The translations under genes and the position numbers were made by a program. Source: Microlunatus phosphovorus NM-1 (GTDB lineage Bacteria; Actinomycetota; Actinomycetes; Propionibacteriales; Propionibacteriaceae). From it: a DNA stretch of 64,000 bases. Location of the stretch: the NCBI RefSeq assembly GCF_000270245.1, contig NC_015635.1:4526001-4590000 (forward strand). Direction: 5' to 3'. The notes under the pieces were generated by a model. It ran no database searches and was not told the DNA's origin. It worked only from the letters and a program-made list of their open reading frames with translations. Shown here piece after piece: positions 9,420-18,623 of the stretch (positions are counted from its first letter, which is position 1; each line of letters starts with the position of its first letter).

Positions 9420-11507
9420 CTAGGCGAAGTTGGCGCCGGCCAGATCGGCGCTCTCGAAGCTGATCCCCGTACTCGCGTTCTTGTTTCCGCCGAGAACGGC
9501 CGAGACGAACGACACCGGCTTGGTGAAGCTGTCACTCGGACCGAATGCGGCACCGCGGAAGGCGAGCGGATTGCCGAGGATGTGGGCTCGGTCGAAGATC
9601 GCGGCGGCCGCTTTCACATTGCCGAAGTCGGTGCTGCCGTGAGCGCTGGCCTGGGTGAAGTTGGCTGCCCTGATCAACGAGCCGTTGAAGGTGACGTTGT
9701 CCAGCGTGGCCCGCATGAACGACGCGTAGTCGAAGGTGGTGATCATCCCCTGCGGCTGGTCGAGCTTGGCCGACGACAGATTCGCACCGGCGAACGATGC
9801 CCTGGTGGCACTGGCGCCTTGCAGCGTGGCGCCGGTCAGGGTCGCGTTGGTGAACGCGGTGCCGTCCAGCGCGGCCTTCGTCAGGTTCACCCCGCTGAAG
9901 TCAGCAACCGACCCCCAGAAGCTGGCCCCCTGCATCTGCAGCCCAGTCAGATTCGCACCCTTCAGATACGCCTGCGTGGAGCCGTCGAAGACCGGGATCG
10001 CGTTGTTCCAGCTGACCGAGGTCCACAGCGACAGCGGGACGGCGCTCGGCTTGATCATGCTGCCGGCGAATGACGGAGTCTCGAGGCACGGTGTCACCGA
10101 CGCCACCGTGAAGGCTCCGACAGTGAGGTCGGCATCGGCCGCGGTGGTGCATTTCGTGCTCGCGGCCGCCTTGCCGATCAGCGCTCCGCTGATCGAGGTG
10201 CCGGCCGACAGGGAGATCCCGTCGAGCTTGGCTCCGGCCAGCTGCGGTGCGGTGATGGCGTTGGTGCCGACGAAGGCAGCGTCGCTCAGATTGGCGCCGG
10301 TGAGCACCACCGACGGCATGGTCACGTTGACAAAGGTCGCGCCGGTGAGGTCCGCGCCGGCCAGGTTGGCCCCCGTGCCGAACGTGACGTTCTCGAATCG
10401 AGCACCGCGCAGGTTCGCCCCGTCAAGGGAGTAGCCCGGGCCGAACGTGACGTTGCGAATGGTCGCGCCGGACAGGTCGCTGGCCGGGAGCCCGCCGTTG
10501 GTCTCTTGCAGGGTCGCGGACTCGATGGTGTAGCCGGACAGGTCGCACTGCTGGCAACCGCCGGTGGTCTGCAGCCAGTCGAGGGTGTCCCAGACCTCAA
10601 TGGTCCCGGTCCCGGCGAGGAACGCCTTGGCCAGCGTGGTGCCCGCGGCCACGTTGTCGAACAGCGGGTTCTGGTCCCAGCCGCCGGTGTCGTCCCAGAG
10701 CGCGGTCCGGTAGTACTTGGTCCAGGTGGCCGGTGGGTTCCGGCTCGTGCTGCCGTACGCCGTTGCTTGCACGACGGTGTGCGGACCGGTGTACATCAGC
10801 CAGGAGGCGGTCGGCTCGGTGGCGACCAGGTTAGCCTCCAGCGAGACGCTGGAGCAGCTCTCGGTGGCGGCCGTTCCTGGACCCTGGATCCGGGCCACCA
10901 GATAGTACGGGTCGGTCCGGCCGCTGCGGATCAGCAGCGAGGCCGCATGCTCCGGTTGCTGGGAGAAGTTGCCGGTGACCGGCTGGGTGTTCAGGCTCGA
11001 CGGGCAGCTGGCGGCGCCGGCGGGTGCGCCCAGGGCCGTTGCCGGACGATGCACACGATTGCGATGCCGGCGATCCGGCCAGGTCGGCCGGTCCTTGGAC
11101 GGCCGCGCGTGGTGCCTGGGCCTGGCCTTGGTCGCTCGGCGTTCGAGTTCTGTGACCAGAGCCCGCCGCTGGGCGAACCGCAGCCGTTGCGCCCACGGAT
11201 TGTCGAGCTGAGCGCGCGGCAGCACCGGGAGCGCCCTGGGCCTGGGCTTATGTGGCTTCGGCCCATGGGAGTTCGGCTTGTGAGGCTTGGGCGGTGTGGA
11301 CTTGTGCTTGGCGGCCTTCGGTTTGGGCACCCTGGTCTGGTGAGGTGTCGACTTGTTAGGGGACGACGACGCGGACTGAGGTGACGTACGCGGCTGCGCA
11401 TCCGCCACGGGAATGACGCCGGCCGGTGCGAGCAGCATCGCCAAGGTCGCAACCAGCAGCGCGGCCAGCAGCCGCCGATCCCGACGACGACCGTCCGAGG
11501 CACTCAT
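9420..11507 (-). CDS. secreted pentapeptide-repeat protein, N-terminal part up to in-frame TAG
   Basis: ATG 11507 overlaps the stop of the upstream gene as ATGA, so the two are coupled. The first 40 residues are an export signal: arginine-rich start, LLAALLVATLAMLLAPAG core. A long proline/lysine-rich linker follows (repeated KPKPHKP-type words), then a beta domain and, from about residue 340, pentapeptide repeats A(D/N)LxG that form a right-handed beta-helix. The protein ends at residue 695 inside a repeat because of TAG 9422-9420; the same frame continues with more repeats and an NHL propeller. Likely a cell-wall or extracellular binding protein; function unknown. Confidence 0.75.
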   Translation of the reverse strand: MSASDGRRRDRRLLAALLVATLAMLLAPAGVIPVADAQPRTSPQSASSSPNKSTPHQTRVPKPKAAKHKSTPPKPHKPNSHGPKPHKPRPRALPVLPRAQLDNPWAQRLRFAQRRALVTELERRATKARPRHHARPSKDRPTWPDRRHRNRVHRPATALGAPAGAASCPSSLNTQPVTGNFSQQPEHAASLLIRSGRTDPYYLVARIQGPGTAATESCSSVSLEANLVATEPTASWLMYTGPHTVVQATAYGSTSRNPPATWTKYYRTALWDDTGGWDQNPLFDNVAAGTTLAKAFLAGTGTIEVWDTLDWLQTTGGCQQCDLSGYTIESATLQETNGGLPASDLSGATIRNVTFGPGYSLDGANLRGARFENVTFGTGANLAGADLTGATFVNVTMPSVVLTGANLSDAAFVGTNAITAPQLAGAKLDGISLSAGTSISGALIGKAAASTKCTTAADADLTVGAFTVASVTPCLETPSFAGSMIKPSAVPLSLWTSVSWNNAIPVFDGSTQAYLKGANLTGLQMQGASFWGSVADFSGVNLTKAALDGTAFTNATLTGATLQGASATRASFAGANLSSAKLDQPQGMITTFDYASFMRATLDNVTFNGSLIRAANFTQASAHGSTDFGNVKAAAAIFDRAHILGNPLAFRGAAFGPSDSFTKPVSFVSAVLGGNKNASTGISFESADLAGANFA

Positions 11508-14500
11508 TGCCCGGCGCTCGGTGTCGTAGCCAGGAAGATGCTCAGGGATGGCTGGATCCGACCCAGCGCCGGATCGACATACGGGGTGGCGCCGTCCGGG
11601 CCGGTCAGGGCCGCGTAGTCCAGACCGAAGATGGAGCGCCAGTAGTCGACGTCGAACTGGGCCAGGTTCACGCCGGTGGGACCGACCACGAAGGTGCCGT
11701 CGGGTTTGTGCACGTCGACGCGATAGTTGCTCACCGGGGCGGTGCTGCCGCCGGCCCTGGTCAGCACATAGATGAAGCTCTGACCGTCGACGGCGATGCC
11801 GAGCCGGGTGTCGTTGACACTGCCGTGCAGCTGCTGCAGCGAGCCGAGGTTGTCCGGATCGGTGCCGAAGTAGCTGACCGGGTTGCCGTTGACGTCGAAG
11901 GCCTGCATCCGGTTCGCCCCGCCCTCCAAGACGATCACCACCCCGTCCAGGGTGCAGGTCAGCGCCGTCGGGCTCATGGTCAGACCGGGTCGAGACCCGA
12001 CGCCCGCGTACAGGCTGGACAGTGGTGGTTCGGCGTCGTCGGCGACCGGTGTGCTGGGGACCTTCAGCGACTGCAGCTTCCCGGTGGTCGCGTTGACCCC
12101 GATCAGATAGCCGTACGGGTGGTAGGTGACCGCGGAGAGGTCCTGGAAGATGTGACCCCAGGCCTGGTTCGGCGTCCAGCCGAGCGTGCCACCGTCGGCG
12201 CTGAGGATGAGCCGGCGGACCAGGTAGCCACCGCCGTCCAGTGGCTCCAGGAAGAAGTTGTTGCCGAGCGTCAGATCCGGGTTGAGCCGGTCGTAGACCA
12301 GGAACGGCCGCCGGGTGTACGGGCCCGCCAGCTGTTGTTCGACACCGGCGTTGTTGTTCTCGACGGTGGGTGTGTTGCGTACCCAGTAGGACCGGTTGGT
12401 GTCGTTGGATCGCCAGATCGAGCCCAGCATCCCGCTCACGGTGCCGACACTGACCGTGTCCAGCTCCGCCAGATCGCTGGGCACATTGTTCACGGTGCCG
12501 GTCACCGTGGCACCGGCCTGCCAGTGATAGCGGCCGGCCGTGCTTGTCGCCTGCAGGGTGTCCTGCCGGACGAAGATTGTCTGGGCCGTGATCGGCTTGA
12601 ACAGCTCCTGCGTCTGGATGGTCAACTCGGTCGGCAGGTTCGAGGTGTCGTTGTTGGCGAGGACGTCCGACTGACCCTTGCCGATCATGTTCTGGTTCAC
12701 GTCGACGAGTTGGAAGGTGTACTGGATCGTCCGCGACACCGCGACCGCCGGCAGTTGCACGACGATCGGGTCGGACTGCCCGTCCGGGATGGTGCCGGTC
12801 AGCGAGGTGGCGTTGTCGGTTCCGTCGGTGATCACCTGCAGGGTCCAGCGAGCCCCACCGACCGCCCGCGGCCAGGTGGCGTCCTTGGGATCGTGCAGCA
12901 GGGTGACCTCGGCCGCGTAGGTGAGCCGGACGTCGCAGTCGATCACCCACGGCGACAGGGACATCTCCGCGCTCGAGGTGGCGATCTGGGCGAGGTCACC
13001 GGCGGCGGCCAGGGCCCCGAACACCTCCCCCATCACCGGGATCGCCTTGGTCAGCGCGTACTCGATGATCATGGCGGTGACCAGGGCCGCGGCCTCGCCG
13101 AAGAGCGCCATATTGGGATCGCTCGACCACAGGAACGGGCAGATGGACAGCGCCATCTGCGCCATCTCGTCGCTCGGCGAGCGGGGTGGCGCGTCACTGC
13201 CGTTGCGCAGATAGGCACCCAGATCACCGAAGGACGCGAAGCCGTCGTCGGCCTGCAGGGTGATGTTCTTGGCCGCCGTCGCGCTGTACTTGAGGGCCGA
13301 CTTGTAGGCCGAGATGGCCTCGCCACCGGCGATCGCGGCGTCGAAGCCCAGCAGGATGGAGGGCACGCCGACGTCGAAGACCCAGGTCAAGATCAGCGGC
13401 CATTTGCACTCGTCGGGAAAGTTCTGGCCCGGGTAGTCGTCGTTGCTCATGAACTGCCGCCACTGCGACGAGCCGGAGGAACTGCCTGGTCCGCAGAGCA
13501 GGATCCGCGCATAGTTGGCCTCGTCGGGCAGCGTGATCGAGGCGCTGGTGTAGTTCTCGTCGTAGGCCCACGGGATGCCGTACGAGGTCGGCATGTCACT
13601 GACGTAGGTCAGATACTCCGAGTTCGGGGTCGAGCGCCACGATTGGTCGGAGTCGGGATCCTGGTCGTGGTTGTCGACCGCGAGCTGGGTGTCCTTGTCG
13701 GCGAAGTACTGGACGTGGGTCTGCAGCACCCGCTCCCAGTTGTTGTAGAAGCGCAGGTCGATCTTCCGCGCATTCTGATCGAAGCCCTGCACGCTGATCC
13801 TGGTGCCCCAGTTCCAGCCCGACCTGCTCAACTGCACCGTCAGCTCCGGATCGGACAGTTCGTCGGAGTCGGTGTCGGTGACGGTCGGCGCATCGGATGG
13901 CTGGACGTAGTAGGTGGAACCCTCCAACGACGGTTCTGCCTTGATGCCGGTCAGGGAGGCTCGCACCGCCGTGCCGTAGCTGTCGTTCAGGTCCGGGCTG
14001 ACCGTCAACATCTGGGACGGGGTCGGCTGCCCGGTGTCGGGATCGAGGATGTAGTTGCCGTCCGCGTCGGTCAGCAGCAGTTGTTCGCCGGTGGTCGGGT
14101 CGATCACGTCGGTCATCCAGTACGGCAGCTCGCCCTCCTCCCGCATCGCGGCGATGCTGTCGCCGAGGGCGGCGACCTCGGGGGTGTCCAGCAGGATGTC
14201 GGTGGTGATCGCGGCGGAGTCGTCGTCCAGGTTGAGGATCTCGGGGTGCATGTTGACCAGCGCCGCCCCGGTCGAGGCGTCGTCCATCAGCATGTCGAGC
14301 TCGGCCAGCTCCTGGGGTTTGAGTCGGTTCAGGGAGCGTACGCGGCGGATGCCCAGGCTCTCGATCCACGGCGCGTCGCGATAGGCCTTGGCCACCGACC
14401 CGGCGAGCCGGATCTTGACCCGGGCGATTCGGGTGGCTGACGCCGGCGGGACGGCCATGCGCTGCGCGAGCACGCCCTGCCGCGGGCTCGAACGGTGCTT

Positions 14501-14959
14501 GCCCGCTTGGGACTTGCCGGATCGGGGTCTGTCGGATCGGGGCCGACCGAGCAGCACCATCATGGTCGGCGCATTGTCGACGAACGGGACCCGCTCGGCG
14601 ATATGGGTGATCTTGTTCGCGTCGATCAGCGCGTACAAGCCCCCGAGTCGGCGCAGCCGGCGGCGATCGCGATCGGTGACCGGCCGGACCGGGTAATCCT
14701 GCGCCGCCACCCGCAGCACCAGGTCGCGATAGTCGCGGGAGCGGGGCAGTGCCGCGTACACGTCGCGATGCCGACGGCGGGAACGTGCGGGTGTGGGCTT
14801 GGGCTTGGGCTGCTTCGGCGCGTGCGGTTTCGCCGTCGCAAGGACGGGGTCGAGACCTGCTGCGAGGGCTACGGCGAGCGCGGAGGCCCCACCGACCTTC
14901 AGCACCCAGCGGCGGCCGACCGGTGTGAGCGCAAGGCGACGCAACGTTGACTGATCCAT
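11504..14959 (-). CDS. very large Tat-exported protein of unknown function
   Basis: ATG 14959 follows GGGGGA with good spacing; 1151 residues. The N-terminus has a twin-arginine-like motif (GRRWVLK) and a hydrophobic core (GGASALAVALAAGLDPVLA), so export through Tat after folding is likely. A lysine/proline linker follows. The body contains a Ca-type acidic stretch (DADGNYILDPDTGQP), a mid-region hydrophobic helical segment (residues about 560-680), and a C-terminal propeller-like part with repeated beta words. No enzyme motif was recognised. The TGA overlaps the ATG of the pentapeptide/NHL gene, indicating joint production of two surface proteins. Confidence 0.75.
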   Translation of the reverse strand: MDQSTLRRLALTPVGRRWVLKVGGASALAVALAAGLDPVLATAKPHAPKQPKPKPTPARSRRRHRDVYAALPRSRDYRDLVLRVAAQDYPVRPVTDRDRRRLRRLGGLYALIDANKITHIAERVPFVDNAPTMMVLLGRPRSDRPRSGKSQAGKHRSSPRQGVLAQRMAVPPASATRIARVKIRLAGSVAKAYRDAPWIESLGIRRVRSLNRLKPQELAELDMLMDDASTGAALVNMHPEILNLDDDSAAITTDILLDTPEVAALGDSIAAMREEGELPYWMTDVIDPTTGEQLLLTDADGNYILDPDTGQPTPSQMLTVSPDLNDSYGTAVRASLTGIKAEPSLEGSTYYVQPSDAPTVTDTDSDELSDPELTVQLSRSGWNWGTRISVQGFDQNARKIDLRFYNNWERVLQTHVQYFADKDTQLAVDNHDQDPDSDQSWRSTPNSEYLTYVSDMPTSYGIPWAYDENYTSASITLPDEANYARILLCGPGSSSGSSQWRQFMSNDDYPGQNFPDECKWPLILTWVFDVGVPSILLGFDAAIAGGEAISAYKSALKYSATAAKNITLQADDGFASFGDLGAYLRNGSDAPPRSPSDEMAQMALSICPFLWSSDPNMALFGEAAALVTAMIIEYALTKAIPVMGEVFGALAAAGDLAQIATSSAEMSLSPWVIDCDVRLTYAAEVTLLHDPKDATWPRAVGGARWTLQVITDGTDNATSLTGTIPDGQSDPIVVQLPAVAVSRTIQYTFQLVDVNQNMIGKGQSDVLANNDTSNLPTELTIQTQELFKPITAQTIFVRQDTLQATSTAGRYHWQAGATVTGTVNNVPSDLAELDTVSVGTVSGMLGSIWRSNDTNRSYWVRNTPTVENNNAGVEQQLAGPYTRRPFLVYDRLNPDLTLGNNFFLEPLDGGGYLVRRLILSADGGTLGWTPNQAWGHIFQDLSAVTYHPYGYLIGVNATTGKLQSLKVPSTPVADDAEPPLSSLYAGVGSRPGLTMSPTALTCTLDGVVIVLEGGANRMQAFDVNGNPVSYFGTDPDNLGSLQQLHGSVNDTRLGIAVDGQSFIYVLTRAGGSTAPVSNYRVDVHKPDGTFVVGPTGVNLAQFDVDYWRSIFGLDYAALTGPDGATPYVDPALGRIQPSLSIFLATTPSAGQ

Positions 14960-15117
14960 GGCTTCCCCCAAGCTGGACTTGCCGAGCGGCCACGTCGTCC
15001 GTGGACCACAGGTCAATCAACTCGCCGGACCTGATCCCTGCCCCACCCACCTCCTGACGGTTGGCTGACGAGTGCGCTCAGGTTCGGGCTCAGCGGACTC
15101 GGGCTCAGCGGGCCGAA

Positions 15118-15181
15118 GTTGCTCGATCTTGTCGGCTTTGCTCGATCTGTAGATCGAGCAAAGCCGACAAACCCGAGCAAC
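15118..15181. repeat. REP-like palindrome, copy 1
   Basis: Two 20-base arms (TTGTCGGCTTTGCTCGATCT and its complement) meet at a 2-base centre and are framed by an outer GTTGCTCG/CGAGCAAC pair. Related elements lie at 41520-41579 and, interrupted by an IS, at 45614-47022. It sits between the start of the exported-protein operon and the end of the RDD gene, both minus strand, and could act as a terminator for the RDD transcript. The flank 15060-15117 has a duplicated CGGGCTCAGCGG. Confidence 0.8.
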
Positions 15182-15218
15182 TTCTCGCGTACGGCCGGGA
15201 TCTTGACCCGGCAAAGGT

Positions 15219-15641
15219 TCAGCGGCGGTTGACGACGACAGTGCCGGCGGCGAGGTCCTGCAGACCGCGCCGGTCCGGCCCGATCACCAGGGGCGGCAGA
15301 GCCAGGCAGATCAGGGCCTGGCGCAGCACCGCCCTTGGAAATCCGACCGGCTTGGTGTCCAGCCGGACCACCGCGATGCGGCAGATCAGCTGGCCGAAGC
15401 TGCCGCTGGCGACGGTCACCAACAGGGTCGACTCCACCCAGAACACGGCCAGAGTCATCCAGGCCTGCCAGCCGCTGCCGGTCACCGCCCCGGGACCGAA
15501 CAAACCCACGGCGATCGCCATCGAAGCCGCCCAGTCCAAGATCAGGGCCGCGACCCGAGCCCGCCACGAGGCCAGTGAGCCCCGTCCGGCCTCGGGCAGA
15601 CCAAGCCGGCTGCCGGCGTACGCGGGTGGTTGGTCGGGCAC
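15219..15641 (-). CDS. RDD family membrane protein
   Basis: A 140-residue protein with the RDD pattern: Arg and Asp in the first helix ([13 protein letters not shown]) and three predicted membrane segments. Start ATG 15641. RDD proteins are small membrane proteins of uncertain transport role. In Mycobacterium tuberculosis an RDD protein lies just before glnA1, the same arrangement seen here, so this is a conserved neighbour of the glutamine synthetase gene, transcribed in the opposite direction. Confidence 0.8.
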   Translation of the reverse strand: MPDQPPAYAGSRLGLPEAGRGSLASWRARVAALILDWAASMAIAVGLFGPGAVTGSGWQAWMTLAVFWVESTLLVTVASGSFGQLICRIAVVRLDTKPVGFPRAVLRQALICLALPPLVIGPDRRGLQDLAAGTVVVNRR

Positions 15642-15730
15642 TCTGCGAGGTTACCGGTTGGCCATGAGAGGGTGGCTCTTCGACGGACCGGCAAGCCCAT
15701 CAATGGACTTCGAGCGGTCTGACAAGCGGT

Positions 15731-15768
15731 GTTACCTGCACGAAACATTTCAGCAACTGGACGGAAAC
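15731..15768 (+). promoter_or_regulatory. GlnR box upstream of glnA
   Basis: Four half-sites appear in perfect register: GTTAC, six bases, GAAAC, six bases, GCAAC, six bases, GAAAC. This is the known actinobacterial GlnR pattern gTnAC-n6-GaAAC repeated twice. It lies 115 bases before the glnA start, so glnA is probably switched by the OmpR-type nitrogen regulator GlnR. The regulator gene itself is not in the window. Confidence 0.8.
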
Positions 15769-15882
15769 GGCACTTTCCTAAAGTGCTGGAAACGGGCATG
15801 GTGGCACCGAACCGCGCTCGATCCAGCTCGAGATTGTTCCCGGCCCGGAGCAGTCTTCGCACCAACATTCACCGGAGGACAG

Positions 15883-17304
15883 ATGTTCCAAAGCGCCGAC
15901 GAGCTGTTGGCCTACATCAAGGACGAGGGCGTCGCGATCGTCGACGTCCGATTCTGCGACTTGCCCGGCACGATGCAGCACTTCACGGTGCCCGCCGGCT
16001 CGTTCGACATGAGCGTCTTCGAAGATGGCCTGGCGTTCGACGGATCCTCGATCCGCGGCTTCCAGAAGATCCACGAGTCGGACATGGCGCTGCTGCCTGA
16101 TCCCACCACGGCCTACCTGGACCCGTTCCGCGAGGCCAAGACGCTGTGCCTCAACTTCTTCGTCCATGACCCGCTGACCAAGGAGCCGTACAGCCGCGAC
16201 CCGCGCAACATCGCCCGCAAGGCGGAGAACTACCTGGCTTCCACCGGCATCGGCGACACCGCGTTCTTCGCCCCGGAGGCTGAGTTCTACGTCTTCGACG
16301 ACGTCCGGTTCGAGACCAAGCAGAACACCGGCTTCTACGCCATCGACTCCGTGGCCGGCGCCTGGAACACCGGCCGGGTCGAAGAGGGCGGCAACCGCGG
16401 CTACAAGGTGAAGTACAAGGGCGGCTACTTCCCGGTGCCGCCGGTCGACCACTTCGCCGACCTGCGCGACGTGATGACCCTCAACCTGGAGGCCTCGGGC
16501 CTGACTGTCGAGCGGTCGCACCACGAGGTCGGCACCGCCGGCCAGGCCGAGATCAACTACCGGTTCAACACCATGCTGTCTGCCGGCGACGATGTGCAGA
16601 AGTTCAAGTACATCATCAAGAACACCGCCTGGGCCGCCGGCAAGACCGCGACCTTCATGCCGAAGCCGATCTTCGGTGACAACGGCTCCGGGATGCACGT
16701 GCACTCCTCGCTGTGGCAGAACGGCACCCCGCTGTTCTACGACGAGGCCGGTTACGGCGGCCTGTCCGACATTGCCCGCTGGTACATCGGCGGCATCCTG
16801 GCCCACGCCCCGGCGCTGCTGGCATTCACCAACCCGAGCGTGAACTCCTACCACCGCCTGGTCCCCGGCTTCGAGGCCCCGGTCAACCTGGTCTACAGCT
16901 CGCGCAACCGCTCCGCGGCCATGCGGATCCCGATCACCGGCACCAACCCGAAGGCCAAGCGGGTCGAGTTCCGCTGCCCCGACCCCTCGTCGAACCCATA
17001 CCTGGCGTTCGCGGCCATCCTGCTCGCCGGTCTGGACGGCATCCAGAACAAGACCGAGCCGCCGGCACCGATCGACAAGGACCTCTACGAGCTGCCGCCC
17101 GAGGAGCACGCCAGCGTGCCGACCGTGCCGGACAGCCTGGACGGCGCCCTCGACGCACTCGAGGCCGACCACGAGTTCCTGCTGCAGGGCGACGTCTTCA
17201 CCCCCGACCTGATCGAGACCTGGGTCGAGCTGAAGCGGGCCGACATCGACGGCATCCGGCTCCGTCCGCACCCGCATGAGTTCGAGCTCTACTACGACTG
17301 CTGA
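15883..17304 (+). CDS. glnA: glutamine synthetase type I (beta subtype)
   Basis: ATP-dependent condensation of ammonium with glutamate to glutamine, cytosolic dodecamer. ATG 15883 has GGAGGA upstream; 473 residues, normal length. Family signatures are present: [26 protein letters not shown], and the adenylylation loop DLYELPPEE with Tyr402. The last makes it a substrate of GlnE, encoded at 33-36 kb. A GlnR box lies upstream and an 18-bp-stem terminator directly follows, so it is a single-gene transcript. Confidence 0.97.
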   Translation: MFQSADELLAYIKDEGVAIVDVRFCDLPGTMQHFTVPAGSFDMSVFEDGLAFDGSSIRGFQKIHESDMALLPDPTTAYLDPFREAKTLCLNFFVHDPLTKEPYSRDPRNIARKAENYLASTGIGDTAFFAPEAEFYVFDDVRFETKQNTGFYAIDSVAGAWNTGRVEEGGNRGYKVKYKGGYFPVPPVDHFADLRDVMTLNLEASGLTVERSHHEVGTAGQAEINYRFNTMLSAGDDVQKFKYIIKNTAWAAGKTATFMPKPIFGDNGSGMHVHSSLWQNGTPLFYDEAGYGGLSDIARWYIGGILAHAPALLAFTNPSVNSYHRLVPGFEAPVNLVYSSRNRSAAMRIPITGTNPKAKRVEFRCPDPSSNPYLAFAAILLAGLDGIQNKTEPPAPIDKDLYELPPEEHASVPTVPDSLDGALDALEADHEFLLQGDVFTPDLIETWVELKRADIDGIRLRPHPHEFELYYDC

Positions 17305-17321
17305 TCCTTCGTACGTAGCCA

Positions 17322-17371
17322 CGAAAAGGGCCTCTGACCTGGACATTTGCCTGGGTCAGAGGCCCTTTTCG
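17322..17371 (+). terminator. strong hairpin terminator of glnA
   Basis: A perfect 18-base stem (17322-17339 with 17354-17371) starting CGAAAAGGGCC and ending GGCCCTTTTCG, loop of 14 bases, 17 bases after the glnA stop. The T-run is inside the stem, so it can work in both directions. Confidence 0.9.
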
Positions 17372-17384
17372 CTTGGGCCCTTGC

Positions 17385-17530
17385 GTGTCGCCGCGCCTGT
17401 CTGCCTCCGGCACCGTGCGTACCTGCCTCCGGCGGCCCGTTTTGGCGCCACGGGGCCACAGACGATCAGCGGTTAGGCGTGGTCTTCGTACGTTTCGCGC
17501 CTCCGGGCCAGAGATGATCGGCGGACGCCA
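17385..17530. repeat. two diverged units related to the 51-52 bp repeat family
   Basis: Two stretches of the form (T)TTxGCGCC-xC-GGGCCA followed by GATGATCGG or GACGATCAGCGG resemble the tandem units at 50395-50770. They lie between the glnA terminator and the first toxin-antitoxin-like gene. No coding potential was accepted for 17372-17685. Confidence 0.5.
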
Positions 17531-17564
17531 GCCGTTCGCGAGCTCCGTGAAAGTCGATCCAGTC

Positions 17565-17599
17565 CTATGCAAAAGGTCGACTACAAGCTATGCAAAAGG
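17565..17599 (+). repeat. direct repeat CTATGCAAAAGG, 23 bp period
   Basis: CTATGCAAAAGG occurs at 17565-17576 and 17588-17599, each followed by YCGA. The spacing is about two helical turns. It lies about 75 bases before the -10 of the orphan antitoxin gene. AT-richer than its surroundings; could be an operator or the scar of a small element. Confidence 0.4.
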
Positions 17600-17685
17600 C
17601 CGAATAGTCACTCCACACACGGCCGCAATGGCATGCGATACCCGACTCTGCTTCTCAACGCCAACGCCGCATTACACTGATTGCC

Positions 17686-17889
17686 ATGTCTGCGCACCGC
17701 GACGAGTTGCACCACCTGATCGGCTCCTTCCCCGAGGAGCAGGTCGACTTGGTGCTCAGCGATGTGCGTCGGCGTACTCAGCGGCGCATGACGCCACCGG
17801 ACTCTGCCTCCGCTTGGATCGGCTCGTTCAGCGGTCCTGCGGATCTTTCGACCAACCCCGACCAGCTTGAGGGCTTCGGCCGCAACTGA
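17686..17889 (+). CDS. orphan VapB-like antitoxin
   Basis: A 67-residue protein that is clearly paralogous to the one at 19167: both begin with SAxRDELHxLI, contain EEQVxxVLSDVRRRT and end in EGFGR. In the second copy the next gene is a PIN toxin, so this family is the antitoxin half of a VapBC-like pair. Here no toxin follows; the next 137 bases have no PIN frame. TACACT (17673-17678) ends seven bases before ATG, so the message is probably leaderless. Confidence 0.6.
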   Translation: MSAHRDELHHLIGSFPEEQVDLVLSDVRRRTQRRMTPPDSASAWIGSFSGPADLSTNPDQLEGFGRN

Positions 17890-18001
17890 GCCGTTCCGAA
17901 GGCATCGGCTAGACCCTTGCTCGTGGGTTCACGAACCCCTTTGCGTAGGTCAGACCTGCTTTGGCGCGAAGCCATCCACCTCCATGACGACAAGTATTTC
18001 G

Positions 18002-18020
18002 GACACGTGTCTGTTATTCT
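18002..18020 (+). promoter_or_regulatory. palindrome plus leaderless -10 of the MNT/HEPN pair
   Basis: GACACGTGTC (18002-18011) is a perfect 10-base palindrome four bases before the -10-like TATTCT (18015-18020), which ends six bases before ATG 18027. Such placement suits autoregulation by the winged-helix N-terminus of the encoded protein. Confidence 0.5.
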
Positions 18021-18026
18021 TAACGC

Positions 18027-18623
18027 ATGGATGTGTCGGCCCCGTACGAGAGCGTCGTACCTTCGCTTGATGGTGCGGTGCTGGAAGTACTCGCCCGGGC
18101 AGGCAGGCCGATCACAGGTCGTCAAGTCCAACGGTTGGCACGACGAGGCAGCGTTCCCGGCATTGCGGCCGTACTTGACCGACTTACTGAGGTAGGCATC
18201 GTGACCGCCGAGCGCGCCGGATCAGCGATCCTCTACGAGGCGAACCGCGACCACCTTGCCTGGCCTGCCGTCGAGATCCTCATCGGCATCCGGGAGACGT
18301 TGCTCCGACGCATCCGTGACCACTTGGCCGGATGGGACAACCCGCCGACGCGGGCGAGACTGTTCGGCTCTACGGCCCGCGCCGACGGTGATACTTCGTC
18401 CGACGTCGACATCTTGATCATTCACCGCGACCTGGCGGCGCCACTCGAGTCCGAGATGGAGTCGCTGCGCGCAGCAGTGCGTCGTTGGACCGGCAACCAT
18501 GCGCAACTAGTCACCGTCAGCGAATCAACTTGGGCGCAGATGACCCGCGACGCCGATCCCCTGGTCGGCAGCCTCCGCCGAGACGGAATCGATCTCCTCA
18601 ATGAAGCAGAGACTGCGGCATGA
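18027..18623 (+). CDS. MNT-type nucleotidyltransferase antitoxin with winged-helix N-terminus
   Basis: 198 residues. Residues about 15-70 form a winged helix (LARRGSVPGIAAVLDRLTEVGIV), followed by a minimal nucleotidyltransferase domain with the exact catalytic pattern GS-x10-DxD (GSTARADGDTSSDVD). In HEPN/MNT toxin-antitoxin pairs the MNT protein adds AMP to the HEPN toxin and neutralises it. The fused DNA-binding part suggests autorepression at the palindrome just upstream. Its TGA overlaps the ATG of the HEPN-like gene (ATGA). Confidence 0.8.
   Translation: MDVSAPYESVVPSLDGAVLEVLARAGRPITGRQVQRLARRGSVPGIAAVLDRLTEVGIVTAERAGSAILYEANRDHLAWPAVEILIGIRETLLRRIRDHLAGWDNPPTRARLFGSTARADGDTSSDVDILIIHRDLAAPLESEMESLRAAVRRWTGNHAQLVTVSESTWAQMTRDADPLVGSLRRDGIDLLNEAETAA

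Noticed and set aside
11426-14440. Plus-strand open frame of about 1000 codons opposite the exported-protein genes
   Set aside because: It is rich in Arg, Gly and His with no domain pattern and lies wholly antisense to a gene with a signal peptide, coupled start and normal codon use. High GC makes long antisense frames common.
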